Source: Streptomyces sp. R28
GTDB lineage: Bacteria; Actinomycetota; Actinomycetes; Streptomycetales; Streptomycetaceae
DNA: 64,000 nucleotides
Assembly: GCF_041052385.1 (NCBI RefSeq)
Contig: NZ_CP163439.1
Coordinates: 5,197,001 to 5,261,000, forward strand
Direction: 5' to 3'
The notes below the pieces were generated by a model. That model made no database searches. It saw nothing but the letters and a program-made list of their open reading frames with translations, and was not told where the DNA came from. Positions within the stretch are counted from its first letter, which is position 1; every line of letters begins with the position of its first letter. The translations under genes and the position numbers were made by a program. Below are positions 50,387 through 58,673 of the stretch, in pieces.

Positions 50387-50557
50387 TGGTCGGTTCCGCT
50401 TGAAGCCTGGTCGGTTCCGGCTGAAGCCCCGCCGATACCGGCTGAAGCCCCGCCGATACCGGCTGAAGCCCCGCCGATACCGGCTGAAGCCCGGCCGATA
50501 CCGGCTGAAGCCCCGCCGATACCGGTTGAAGCCCGGCTGAGGCCCCGCTGAAGCCGC
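50387..50557. repeat. 21-base tandem repeat array
   Basis: Five near-identical copies of cggctgaagccccgccgatac at 50418-50522, with decayed copies on both sides. The unit is 7 codons long, so the plus strand reads PAEAPPI repeats in one frame and the minus strand GFSRYRR-like repeats, but no ribosome site or proper start accompanies either. It fills much of the 372-base gap between genes. Confidence 0.85.
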
Positions 50558-50611
50558 GCCGGGATGAGCTGAACCGGTCAGAGGTTCAGGTCAGCCCGGA
50601 AGGAAGCCGTC

Positions 50612-51280
50612 ATGGAGTCGCAGTGCCCGTCGAAGCCGAGCCCGTCGGCGCAGGCCCTCTCCGCGTCGGCGCCGGGCCCGTTCTCCTCCTTCGCCCGGTT
50701 CGTGGTGTGCGGCGGCGGTGTCGGGCTGCTGTCCAGTGCGGCCGTACCGCTGCTGGCCGCAGCGATGCCCTGGGCGCTCGCGAACGCCCTGATCACCGTC
50801 GCCTCGACCCTCCTGTGCACCGAGCTGCACGCCCTGTTCACCTTCGGCACCGGACAGCGCCCCGGCCTGCGGCAGCACCTGCAGTCCTCGGGGTCGGCCG
50901 TCGCCGCGTACCTGGCCACGACCGCCGCGATACTCGTACTGCACGCCGTGCAGCCGTCGCCCACCATGCTCTGCGAGCAGGCCGTCTACCTCACCGCCTC
51001 GGGGCTGGCCGGCATCGGCCGGTTCCTGGTCCTGCGGCTGTTCGTGTTCGCCGAGCGGAAGAAGGAGGCGGCTCCGGTGACCCCGGGGAACCCTTCGCCC
51101 CTGACGAACCCCGCGAAGCCGACCAACCCTGCGATCCCGGCGACCCTGGCGATCACGGCAGCCCCGGCTCAGTCCCGCGGCGCCCTCTCCGCCGCCGCCC
51201 GCACCGCCCTGTCCGCCACCGCCCTCAGCACCGGCCCCCAGCGCTCCACGTACTCCCCGATGGTCCCGTCCGTCGCATAG
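50612..51280 (+). CDS. GtrA-like membrane protein
   Basis: A 222-residue protein with four membrane helices (about residues 26-150): FVVCGGGVGLLSSAAVPLL, ANALITVASTLLCTELHALFTF, AAYLATTAAILVLHAV and ASGLAGIGRFLVLRLFVF, the GtrA layout. The tail after residue 155 is a low-complexity Pro/Thr/Asn stretch. ATG 50612 follows GGAAGG. The last 112 bases run antisense to the small gene at 51169, so the true stop may lie earlier in a related ancestor. GtrA proteins help flip lipid-linked sugars. Confidence 0.8.
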   Translation: MESQCPSKPSPSAQALSASAPGPFSSFARFVVCGGGVGLLSSAAVPLLAAAMPWALANALITVASTLLCTELHALFTFGTGQRPGLRQHLQSSGSAVAAYLATTAAILVLHAVQPSPTMLCEQAVYLTASGLAGIGRFLVLRLFVFAERKKEAAPVTPGNPSPLTNPAKPTNPAIPATLAITAAPAQSRGALSAAARTALSATALSTGPQRSTYSPMVPSVA

Positions 51281-51321
51281 GTGCCGTCCCTCAGGCTGCC
51301 CACAACCACCGCTGTCGTCAC
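51169..51321 (-). CDS. 50-residue stub, possibly an FMN reductase remnant
   Basis: From GTG 51321, which overlaps the stop of the RutB-like gene (GTGA), the frame reads MTTAVVVGSLRDGTYATDG and ends RAAAERAPRD. The first eight residues look like the start of a NADPH-dependent FMN reductase, which would be expected after a RutA/RutB pair. The remainder does not fit and the gene is a quarter of normal length. It is either a truncated reductase or an unrelated small protein. It lies antisense to the end of the GtrA-like gene. Confidence 0.45.
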   Translation of the reverse strand: MTTAVVVGSLRDGTYATDGTIGEYVERWGPVLRAVADRAVRAAAERAPRD

Positions 51322-52004
51322 GGGCGTTCGGCACCCCGGACGACGCCGAGGTACTCCTCGGCCCGGGCCATGGGCCACACCTCGCCGATCTTGTGCCGGA
51401 TGTCGAAGAGGTTCGCCGCGTGCACGTCCGGGTCCCGGTCGCCCACCGCCTCCTGAACGACGACCGGGACGAACCCGTGCTGCATCGCATCCAGCGCGGT
51501 GGCGCGCACACAACCGCTGGTCGACAGCCCGCCGATGAGGAGCGTGTCGATGCGGTGGGCCGTGAGGTATGCCGCCAGTGACGTACCGAAGAAGGCGCTC
51601 GGGTACTGCTTCGTGACCGTCAACTCGTCTGCTGCCGGGGCCAGTCCGTCGATGAAGTCGCCGTACGGACTGCCCTCGGCGAACACCTTCAGTGTCGGCA
51701 CCTTGCGGAAGAAGACGCCGCCGTCGCGTCCGTCGGGCCGGAACCGCACCCGGGTGACGACCACGGGGATGCCCGCTCGGCGTGCGCCCGCCAGCAGCGC
51801 CTTCATCGCCTCCACGGCCGGTTCGCCCCCGGCGTAGAGAGGGGAGTCGGGGTCCACGTAGGCCCGGGCGGGGTCCACCAGGAGTAGGGCCGGGGAGGCG
51901 CCGGGGGTGAGTCGGCCGCCTAAGCCGGCCCGCTCGTAGTCCTCCTCACGGCCCTCTTCACCGTTCTCCTCACGGTTCTCCGCACGCGGCCGTGACCCGC
52001 TCAT
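51318..52004 (-). CDS. isochorismatase-family cysteine hydrolase, RutB-like
   Basis: A 228-residue hydrolase with the Asp-Lys-Cys triad: LLLVDPARAYV (Asp), VTKQYPSAFFGTSL (Lys) and GGLSTSGCVRATALDA (Cys). By its neighbour RutA it would cleave ureidoacrylate or a related amide in pyrimidine breakdown. A Glu/Arg-rich start of about 25 residues precedes the domain. Codon 28 (51921-51923) is TTA, making translation likely bldA-dependent. ATG 52004 overlaps the RutA-like stop (ATGA). Confidence 0.88.
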   Translation of the reverse strand: MSGSRPRAENREENGEEGREEDYERAGLGGRLTPGASPALLLVDPARAYVDPDSPLYAGGEPAVEAMKALLAGARRAGIPVVVTRVRFRPDGRDGGVFFRKVPTLKVFAEGSPYGDFIDGLAPAADELTVTKQYPSAFFGTSLAAYLTAHRIDTLLIGGLSTSGCVRATALDAMQHGFVPVVVQEAVGDRDPDVHAANLFDIRHKIGEVWPMARAEEYLGVVRGAERP

Positions 52005-53068
52005 GCCCGTCGGCACTTCATCAGCGGCTGGACGCGTGTGCCGAAGTTCTCGATGCCCGCCAGGAAGTCGTCGAAGACCAGCATGATCCCCTTGGTGCCG
52101 TCGACTTCGGCGATCTCGTCGAGCATCCTCGCGACGGTCTCGTACGACCCCACGAGCGTGCCCATGTTGAAGTTCACCGCGCCCTCGGGCAGCACGATGG
52201 TGCGGGCGGTCGAGGAGTCGTCGGCGGCGGTGTCCGAGGCCGATTCGCCGGCCATGTACGCGAGGGCCGCACGGTCGGCGTTGTCGTGGTAGTCCCGCCA
52301 CTTGGCCTGGGCGGCCTCGTCGGTCTCGTCCGCGATGACCATGAAGAGGGAGAGCGCGCCCACGTCCCGGCCCGTCTCCCGCGCCGCCTCCACCAGCGTG
52401 GCGGTGCTGTCCGAGAAGGCGAGCGGGGTGTTGACGCCGCTGCCGAGGATGAAGTTGTAGTCGGCGTGCTCGGCGGCGAACCGCATGCCCGTGCTGCTCT
52501 GGCCCGCGGCAACGATGTCGATGTGCCCGTTCGCCGGTCGCGGCGACAGCACGCAGTCGTCCATCTCGTAGAACTCGCCCTTGAAGTTGCTGACGCCCTC
52601 GCGCCACAGCTCCTTCATCACGGTGACGTACTCGACGGCCCGCTCGTAGCGGTTGCCGAAGTGCTCGTCGCCGGGCCACAGGCCCATCTGGGAGTACTCG
52701 CCGGGCGCCCAGCCGGTGACGATGTTGACGCCGAAGCGGCCGGGGGCGATGGAGTCGACCGTCGTGGCCATGCGGGCGACGATCGCCGGGGGCAGGACGA
52801 GGATCGGCGTGGAGGCGTACAGCTTGATCCGCTCGGTGACCGCGGCCAGGCCCGCCATCAGCGTGAACGACTCCAGACAGTGGTCCCAGAACTCGGTCTC
52901 GCCGCCGAACCCCTTGAGCTTGATCATCGACAGCGCGAAGTCGAGGCCGTACTCCTCGGCCTTCTGCACGATGGCCTTGTTCAGCTCGAAGGTCGGCAGG
53001 TACTGCGGCGAACTTTTCGATATGAGCCAGCCGTTGTTTCCGATAGGGATGAAGACACCGATGTCCAT
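52001..53068 (-). CDS. RutA-like flavin monooxygenase (LLM class)
   Basis: A 355-residue luciferase-like monooxygenase close to pyrimidine monooxygenase RutA. Typical parts are MDIGVFIPIGNNGWLIS, FALSMIKLKGFGG, GRFGVNIVTGWAPGEYSQMG and AAGQSSTGMRFAAEHADYNF. It would add oxygen to uracil using reduced FMN, opening the ring. It is coupled to the RutB-like hydrolase. A full FMN reductase is missing nearby, so reduced FMN must come from elsewhere. Confidence 0.9.
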   Translation of the reverse strand: MDIGVFIPIGNNGWLISKSSPQYLPTFELNKAIVQKAEEYGLDFALSMIKLKGFGGETEFWDHCLESFTLMAGLAAVTERIKLYASTPILVLPPAIVARMATTVDSIAPGRFGVNIVTGWAPGEYSQMGLWPGDEHFGNRYERAVEYVTVMKELWREGVSNFKGEFYEMDDCVLSPRPANGHIDIVAAGQSSTGMRFAAEHADYNFILGSGVNTPLAFSDSTATLVEAARETGRDVGALSLFMVIADETDEAAQAKWRDYHDNADRAALAYMAGESASDTAADDSSTARTIVLPEGAVNFNMGTLVGSYETVARMLDEIAEVDGTKGIMLVFDDFLAGIENFGTRVQPLMKCRRA

Positions 53069-53230
53069 GCCGCTCCTCAGGCGGTCGGGGGTCCCGGGTG
53101 ATGCTAAGCCGTCGACATCAACTCAACGATAAATCTTGGCTGTTGACGACCTGTCGACCGGCCGGGTGAGAGGCGTGAGGATCTTGCGAACCATCGAATC
53201 GGTTGCGGCTGTGACGGTAAAGTCCCCGGC

Positions 53231-56188
53231 ATGAACGCTCGGCTGTCACTGCTCGACACGGTGGCCCCCGGTGTCGCGGAAAGCGAGGTCTTCCGGCTGG
53301 CCCTGCAACATGCGGTGGGCGAGCTGGGCGCCCTGGGCGGCATGATCCATCTCCGCGGCCCGATGTCCGCCCTGCGCCTGGTGTCGACGGCCGGGCTCCC
53401 TCCGGCCCTCACCCGAGCCTGGGAGATCATCGACCAGGAGGGCCCGCTGGCCCCGGCCCGTGCACTGCACGAGGGCAGTGGGGTGTGGGTCCCGCTGATG
53501 CCTGAGGCGCGGCCGGAGTCACGGTCGGCCGCCGACTGGCCCGGCACCGGCCTCGCCGCCTTACCCGTGTACAGCGGCAACCGCACCACCGGCGCGCTCA
53601 GCGTCCTGATGGGCGACCGGGGTGAACCGACCCCCGAGCACTGGGAGTTCCTCCACGCCGTCATCGCGTGGGCGCAGGACCGTATGGTCCACGCACGGCC
53701 ACCGACGGGTCCCTCGCGGATGGACTCGCCGAGCAGCGAGCGCGTGCGCCAGTCGCTGAAGGAGGTCAGCGTCGGCTCCTGGGACTGGAACATCCGCACC
53801 GGCGACCTGATCTGGGACGAGGCGGCCCTGGAGCTCTACGGCACCCGGCCGCAGGACTTCACCGGCAAGGTCGACGACTGGATGCGGTGCTTCCACCCCG
53901 ACGACCTCGCCCCGACGCTGGCGGCGGCGGACCGGGCGATCCGCGACGGCGGCCTCTTCGAGGCCGAGTACCGGGTACGGAAACTGGACGGCAGCTGGGG
54001 CTGGACCCAGGCCCGCGGCAGGGCGACGTACGACGACCACGGCGAGCCGCAGCGGATGATCGGCATGGGCTGGGACAGCGACGAGCCGCGCTCCGCCCGG
54101 GACGCGCTCAGCCGGGCCCTGCGGCACATGAGCGACGGCTTCCTCGCGGTGGACGACGACTGGCGGATCACCTTCGCCAACCTGGAGGCGGAGCGCACCC
54201 TGGGCTACTCCGAGGAGGAGCTCTTCGGGTGTCTGCTGTGGGACCTGCCCACAGCGCAGCAGATGCCCGGTCTGGAGATCCGGTGCCGGCAGGCCGCGGC
54301 CGCGGAGAAGTCGGTCAGTTTCGACGTACGGCTGCCGAACGGGCGCCTGTGCCACCTGCGGCTGGTGCCGGGCCCCGACGGCCGCACCATCTACTTCACG
54401 GACGTCACCGAGAAGCGGCGCCTGGAGGAGGACCGCCGGTCCGCCGAGCACGCGGCCGCCGAACGGTCCGCGCGGATAGCGGAGTTGACGACGGCGCTCG
54501 CCAAGGCGACGACCTCGAAGGACGTGGTGGACGCGGTGGCCCGCCGGGTGCTGCCCCCGTTCGAGGCGACGGGACTGGTGGTGCAGACGGTGGAGTGCGG
54601 CCGCCTCCACACCGTGGGCTCGGTCGGCTACCCGGACGACATCCTCGCCATACTCGACGGCCGCGAACGCACGGAGCCCAGCCCGCTCTGGGACGCGATA
54701 CTCGCCGGCGCCCCGCTGTTCCTCTCCTCCCCCCGGGAGTTCGCCGCGCGGTACCCCGAGATCGCGGGCCTGCCGGCCCGCGCCGGCAAACAGGCCTGGG
54801 CGCTGCTCCCCCTGACGGCCTCGGGCCACACCTTCGGCATCTGCGCGGTCACCTTCGACCACCCCCGCCGCCTCACCGACGAGGAACGCACCCTTCTCAC
54901 CGCGACCAGCGCCCTGGTGGCCCAGGCCCTGGACCGGGCCCGCCTCTTCGACGCCGAGCACACCAGGTCCCGCGAACTCCAGCGCAGCCTGCTCCCCCGC
55001 GACCTGCCCACCGTCCCCGCCTGCACGGCAGCGGCCCGCTACCTGCCCGCCGGCCAGGGCATGGACGTGGGCGGCGACTGGTACGACATCATCCCGCTGT
55101 CGGGCGGCCAGGTCGCGCTGGTCGTGGGCGACGTCATGGGCCACGGCCTGCCGGAGGCGGCCACCATGGGCCGCCTGCGCACGGCGGTCCACACCCTGGC
55201 CGACCTCGAACTGCCCCCCGACGAGATCATGAGCCACCTCAACGACATCGTCGGCGCCATGGGCGAGGAGTCGTACGTGACGTGTCTGTACGCGTTGTAC
55301 GACTCCACGACGAGGATCTGCTCCATAGCGAGGGCGGGCCACCCGCCGCCCGCCCTGCTGCACCCCGACGGCACCGTGCTGTTCCCGGCGCTGGCGACCG
55401 ATCCGCCCCTGGGCGCGGCGGAACCCCCCTTCGAGACGACCGAGATCCCGGTCCCCGAAGGCAGTGTGCTGGCCCTGTACACCGACGGCCTCGTGGAGTC
55501 GTCGAAGCGCGAGATGGACGAGGGCATGGCGGCCCTCGCCGAGGTCCTGCGGACCTCGCACGCGGACGGCACCGCGAAGGACCTGGAGGACCTGTGCGAA
55601 CGGGTCACCTCCGCCCTCCTCCCCGCCGACCAGCAGGCGGCCGACGACGCGGCCTTCCTGCTGGCCCGCCTGCACGCCCTGCCCTCCTCCCGCATCGCCT
55701 CCTGGCCCCTCCCCGACGACCCCCGAGCAGCGGGCCAGGCCCGCAGCCTGATCCGCGACCAGCTCGCGGCCTGGGGCCTTGAGGACCTGACCCCCGCGAC
55801 CGAGCTCCTGGCCAGCGAACTCATAGGCAACGTCATCCGGCACGCCAAGGGCCCACTCCGCCTCCGGCTCCTGCACGGCGCCGACCTGATCTGCGAGGTC
55901 TTCGACGGCAGCCTGACGATGCCGCGCATCCGCCGGGCGACGGAGACGGACGAAGGGGGCCGGGGCCTGCAACTGGTCACCGCGCTCTCCCAGCGGTGGG
56001 GGACCCGCTACACCGCGACGGGCAAGTGCATCTGGACGGAGCAGGCCCTCCATACGACCCCGGACGCGATCCACGACGAGCGGCAGTCCGACCTCGCCCT
56101 GGAGCGGATGTTCCTGGGCCTGGCGGGCCTGGGGGAGAACTTCGACGGCGACCTGGACACGCTGGCGTTCGGGGACCAGGAGCTCTAG
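53231..56188 (+). CDS. multi-sensor SpoIIE-type PP2C phosphatase with PAS, GAF and kinase-like ATPase domains
   Basis: A 985-residue protein. Order: N-terminal GAF-like (10-150), PAS with PAC (175-290, SWDWNIRTGDLIWDE), PAS (290-390), GAF (420-575), SpoIIE phosphatase (585-800, with DVGGDWYD and GDVMGHGLPEA for metal ions) and a C-terminal HATPase_c anti-sigma-type domain (820-930, ELIGNVIRHAKG and GGRGLQLV). It probably dephosphorylates an anti-anti-sigma factor and can also phosphorylate or bind a sigma partner. Codon 111 (53561-53563) is TTA, suggesting bldA-dependent synthesis. Short gap to the divergent RutA gene. Confidence 0.93.
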   Translation: MNARLSLLDTVAPGVAESEVFRLALQHAVGELGALGGMIHLRGPMSALRLVSTAGLPPALTRAWEIIDQEGPLAPARALHEGSGVWVPLMPEARPESRSAADWPGTGLAALPVYSGNRTTGALSVLMGDRGEPTPEHWEFLHAVIAWAQDRMVHARPPTGPSRMDSPSSERVRQSLKEVSVGSWDWNIRTGDLIWDEAALELYGTRPQDFTGKVDDWMRCFHPDDLAPTLAAADRAIRDGGLFEAEYRVRKLDGSWGWTQARGRATYDDHGEPQRMIGMGWDSDEPRSARDALSRALRHMSDGFLAVDDDWRITFANLEAERTLGYSEEELFGCLLWDLPTAQQMPGLEIRCRQAAAAEKSVSFDVRLPNGRLCHLRLVPGPDGRTIYFTDVTEKRRLEEDRRSAEHAAAERSARIAELTTALAKATTSKDVVDAVARRVLPPFEATGLVVQTVECGRLHTVGSVGYPDDILAILDGRERTEPSPLWDAILAGAPLFLSSPREFAARYPEIAGLPARAGKQAWALLPLTASGHTFGICAVTFDHPRRLTDEERTLLTATSALVAQALDRARLFDAEHTRSRELQRSLLPRDLPTVPACTAAARYLPAGQGMDVGGDWYDIIPLSGGQVALVVGDVMGHGLPEAATMGRLRTAVHTLADLELPPDEIMSHLNDIVGAMGEESYVTCLYALYDSTTRICSIARAGHPPPALLHPDGTVLFPALATDPPLGAAEPPFETTEIPVPEGSVLALYTDGLVESSKREMDEGMAALAEVLRTSHADGTAKDLEDLCERVTSALLPADQQAADDAAFLLARLHALPSSRIASWPLPDDPRAAGQARSLIRDQLAAWGLEDLTPATELLASELIGNVIRHAKGPLRLRLLHGADLICEVFDGSLTMPRIRRATETDEGGRGLQLVTALSQRWGTRYTATGKCIWTEQALHTTPDAIHDERQSDLALERMFLGLAGLGENFDGDLDTLAFGDQEL

Positions 56189-56230
56189 GCACGCGGTTCG
56201 TGGCCGCGATCGCAGGTACGACGACGGAGA

Positions 56231-56252
56231 GGCCCTGGATCGTTCCAGGGCC
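56231..56252. terminator. bidirectional terminator between convergent genes
   Basis: GGCCCTGG-ATCGTT-CCAGGGCC forms an eight-base perfect stem between the phosphatase stop (56188) and the secreted-protein stop (56260). Confidence 0.7.
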
Positions 56253-56259
56253 CCGGTGA

Positions 56260-57534
56260 CTAGGAACCGTCGGCGCGCACGGCGTAGACGTACCGCTTGC
56301 CGGTGTACTCGCTGACGTTCCAGATCACGGACTCGGCGAAGGCCCAGCCGGACGCCCCGCTGCTGTGGTAGCTGAGGTCCTCGCAGCCGATGGCCAGGTC
56401 GCAGACGGCGCTCGCGGTCGAAGCCCCGGAAGTGAAGGTCCGCAGGGTGCCCTTGGTGGACGGGCCGGCGCTTGCCGAGAGGTAGTGCTTGCTGTTGCGG
56501 GAGACCACGCCCTGGATCTTCTGCTGGGCGACGGTCACGGCCTCCTTCGCGGTGAGCGAGCCCGGGTGCCGGTCGGTGTAGTCGAGCTCCCAGCGGACCA
56601 CCTTGGGCGTGGTGGTGGGTGCGCCGGTGCCGTTGAAGGTGCCGTCGGTGTAGTCGACGGTGCCGGACAGGGAGTACTCGCTGATCACCAGGCTGTCGGG
56701 CGTGCTGGCGCGGTCGAGGCCGATGGTCGTGTAGCGCAGGTACTTGCCGGCGTTGTCGTAGGCGTGGCTCTGCGGCAGGACGTACTGGTAGCCGTAGCCG
56801 TAGTACGCCCCGTCGGTGTGCAGACCGCACACGTCCTTCTCACCGGTGGCGACCGTGAAAAGGGTGTTCAGGTCGAAGACCCGCAGCCCCTTGTACGTGT
56901 CGACGACGTACAGCAGGTTGCCGTACCACATGATCCCGCCGGCGTGCTTGCGGATGGGGTTGAAGGAGTACTCGCCGGTGCTGGTCCTGACGGGCTCGAC
57001 GAGCAGCACGTGCCGATACGTGGGCGCGGTAGGGGTGTTGTAGTCGACGAAGGTGAGCCGCAGGCCCTTGTCGAGCGCGTACTCGTCCTCGCCCACGCCG
57101 TCGGGGTTCGTCTCGAAGTACCAGGAGACGAGAACGACCTTGTTGCTGCCGCCCTCCGGGTAGAGCCCGTTGCCGTAGGCGTCGGCGCTGGTGGTGACGC
57201 CCTGCGGAATCCAGTAGTCGACGGCCTGGTCGTCGGGGTCGAAGGCGAAGCCGGCCTGGAACGCCTCGGCCGTACTGGGAGCGCTGGTGAGCCGGGTGGC
57301 GCTGCGGTTGGTGTCGGCGACGACGGCGGTCGCATCCACCTTGGTGAGCTTGGTCGCCAACCCTGCGGTGAGGGCGGCGAATTCACCGTGGCTGTTGGAG
57401 GAGCGGCTGGCGAGCGAGAACTGTCCGGCGTCAATGGTCGCCGCGTGGGCGGGAGTTGCGAGCACGGTGCCGGCGGCCGCGGCGAAGGGGGCGGCAGCTA
57501 TGCCCTTGATGATCGCTCTTCGTGACATGGTCAT
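56260..57534 (-). CDS. Tat-secreted beta-propeller-like protein of unknown function
   Basis: A 424-residue exported protein. The leader MTMSRRAIIKGIAAAPF has the twin arginines, and the cleavage site is near AHAATID. The mature part is beta-rich with repeated short strands such as NLLYVVDTYKGLRVFDL, KYLRYTTIGLDR and KHYLSASAGPS, suggesting a secreted propeller or lectin-like domain. There are four cysteines in the mature part. No catalytic motif is seen. The ribosome site is poor, so the start may be ATG 57528. Confidence 0.78.
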   Translation of the reverse strand: MTMSRRAIIKGIAAAPFAAAAGTVLATPAHAATIDAGQFSLASRSSNSHGEFAALTAGLATKLTKVDATAVVADTNRSATRLTSAPSTAEAFQAGFAFDPDDQAVDYWIPQGVTTSADAYGNGLYPEGGSNKVVLVSWYFETNPDGVGEDEYALDKGLRLTFVDYNTPTAPTYRHVLLVEPVRTSTGEYSFNPIRKHAGGIMWYGNLLYVVDTYKGLRVFDLNTLFTVATGEKDVCGLHTDGAYYGYGYQYVLPQSHAYDNAGKYLRYTTIGLDRASTPDSLVISEYSLSGTVDYTDGTFNGTGAPTTTPKVVRWELDYTDRHPGSLTAKEAVTVAQQKIQGVVSRNSKHYLSASAGPSTKGTLRTFTSGASTASAVCDLAIGCEDLSYHSSGASGWAFAESVIWNVSEYTGKRYVYAVRADGS

Positions 57535-57584
57535 GCACGGAAGCTAGGGGGATCCGAACACATGACACAAATACGTTTGTTCGC

Positions 57585-57611
57585 AACCCGGTTAACCCGG
57601 TTAACCCGGCT
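57585..57611 (+). repeat. AACCCGGTT tandem repeats
   Basis: Three tandem nine-base units (the last AACCCGGCT) form a palindromic stretch in the divergent promoter region between the secreted protein and the phosphatase gene. It could be a regulator site. Confidence 0.6.
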
Positions 57612-57801
57612 GACCCGAAACACAGGGCGCGATCAGGCGCGCACCGCTTGCGACCGCCGCGCGACGGCTCGAACGGACCGCAGCGGTTTCGGCTGGTCGG
57701 CAGCGGCGGCGTCAGGGGCGCTCCCAGGAACGGCCTCCCGTCACGGGGGTACCGTGAGAACGGCGCATATGGCGCTCCGCAAGAACCCGGAGTGTGAGGC
57801 C

Positions 57802-58668
57802 ATGGCCCACCGCCGCACCGATTCGGCCCATGCGACCAGAGCGCTGCTGCAGCAGCTCGGCGATCTCACCGGCCGGATACTGGACCAGATCAAGTTCCAG
57901 CAGGCACGCGTCGAACTCGCCGCCGCGCTCCAGCGCCAGGTCCTCGCCGCCGAGCTCCCCGTCCTGCCCTGCCTGCAGGTGGCGGGACGGTACACACCCG
58001 CGCGGGTCGGTCTCGACATCGGCGGCGACTGGTACGACGGCTTCGTCATGCCGGACGGCTCGGTGGGCTTCGCGATCGGGGACGTCCAGGGCCATGACGT
58101 CGAGGCCGCGGCCCTCATGGGGCAGGTGCGCACCTGCCTGCGCGCCGTCGCGACCGCCACCACGGACCCGGCGGAAGTACTCCGGCGCACCAACGACCTG
58201 CTCGTCGCGATGGACACCGAACTGTTCGTGACCTGCTCGTTCCTGCGCTTCGACCCGGTCTCCAGGGAGCTTTGCGACGCCCGCGCCGGGCACGTCCCGG
58301 CCGTCTGGGCCACGAGCGAGGGCCACTGCGAGATCGTCGTGAGCGACGGCGGTCTGCCACTGGGCATCCGCGCCGGCGAGCACTACCCGTCGTCCCGCCG
58401 AATACTGTCGGACGCGGGCGCGTTCGTACTGGTCACCGACGGCGTCGTGGAAGGCCCCGAGTACCCGATCGAGGACGGGCTGAAGAGGGTGGCCGACCTG
58501 GTCGGTGCCGGCTGTGGCTCCGACCCGGCCGAACTGGCCGCCCAGGTGATCAAGGTGGCGGACCACACCGGCCACACCGACGACGCCGCGGTCCTCGTCC
58601 TTCGGTACGGCGGCCTCACGGACGAGCGCGATGGCGGCATCGCGGACGAACCGGGCGGCGGAGGGTGA
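57802..58668 (+). CDS. SpoIIE-type PP2C phosphatase
   Basis: A 288-residue serine phosphatase. A helical N-terminus (about 45 residues) is followed by the SpoIIE domain with DIGGDWYDGF and GDVQGHDVEAAALMGQVR (metal Asp residues), FLRFDPVSRELCDARAGHVP and FVLVTDGVVEG. There is no sensor domain of its own. The next gene, a MASE1 membrane protein, starts at its stop and may supply the sensing. ATG 57802 has GGAG upstream; ATG 57769 is in frame too. Confidence 0.9.
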   Translation: MAHRRTDSAHATRALLQQLGDLTGRILDQIKFQQARVELAAALQRQVLAAELPVLPCLQVAGRYTPARVGLDIGGDWYDGFVMPDGSVGFAIGDVQGHDVEAAALMGQVRTCLRAVATATTDPAEVLRRTNDLLVAMDTELFVTCSFLRFDPVSRELCDARAGHVPAVWATSEGHCEIVVSDGGLPLGIRAGEHYPSSRRILSDAGAFVLVTDGVVEGPEYPIEDGLKRVADLVGAGCGSDPAELAAQVIKVADHTGHTDDAAVLVLRYGGLTDERDGGIADEPGGGG

Positions 58669-58673
58669 GCGGC

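Noticed and set aside
50357..50551. 64-codon frame with PAEAPPI repeats
   Set aside because: It starts only with TTG, lacks a ribosome site and consists entirely of the tandem repeat.
50387..50557. Repeat array considered as CRISPR
   Set aside because: The units are directly adjacent, with no spacers and no cas genes.
53561..56830. 1,089-codon open frame on the minus strand under the SpoIIE-type phosphatase
   Set aside because: It is antisense to a gene with clear domains. High GC at third positions keeps the opposite strand open. No domain or start site supports it.
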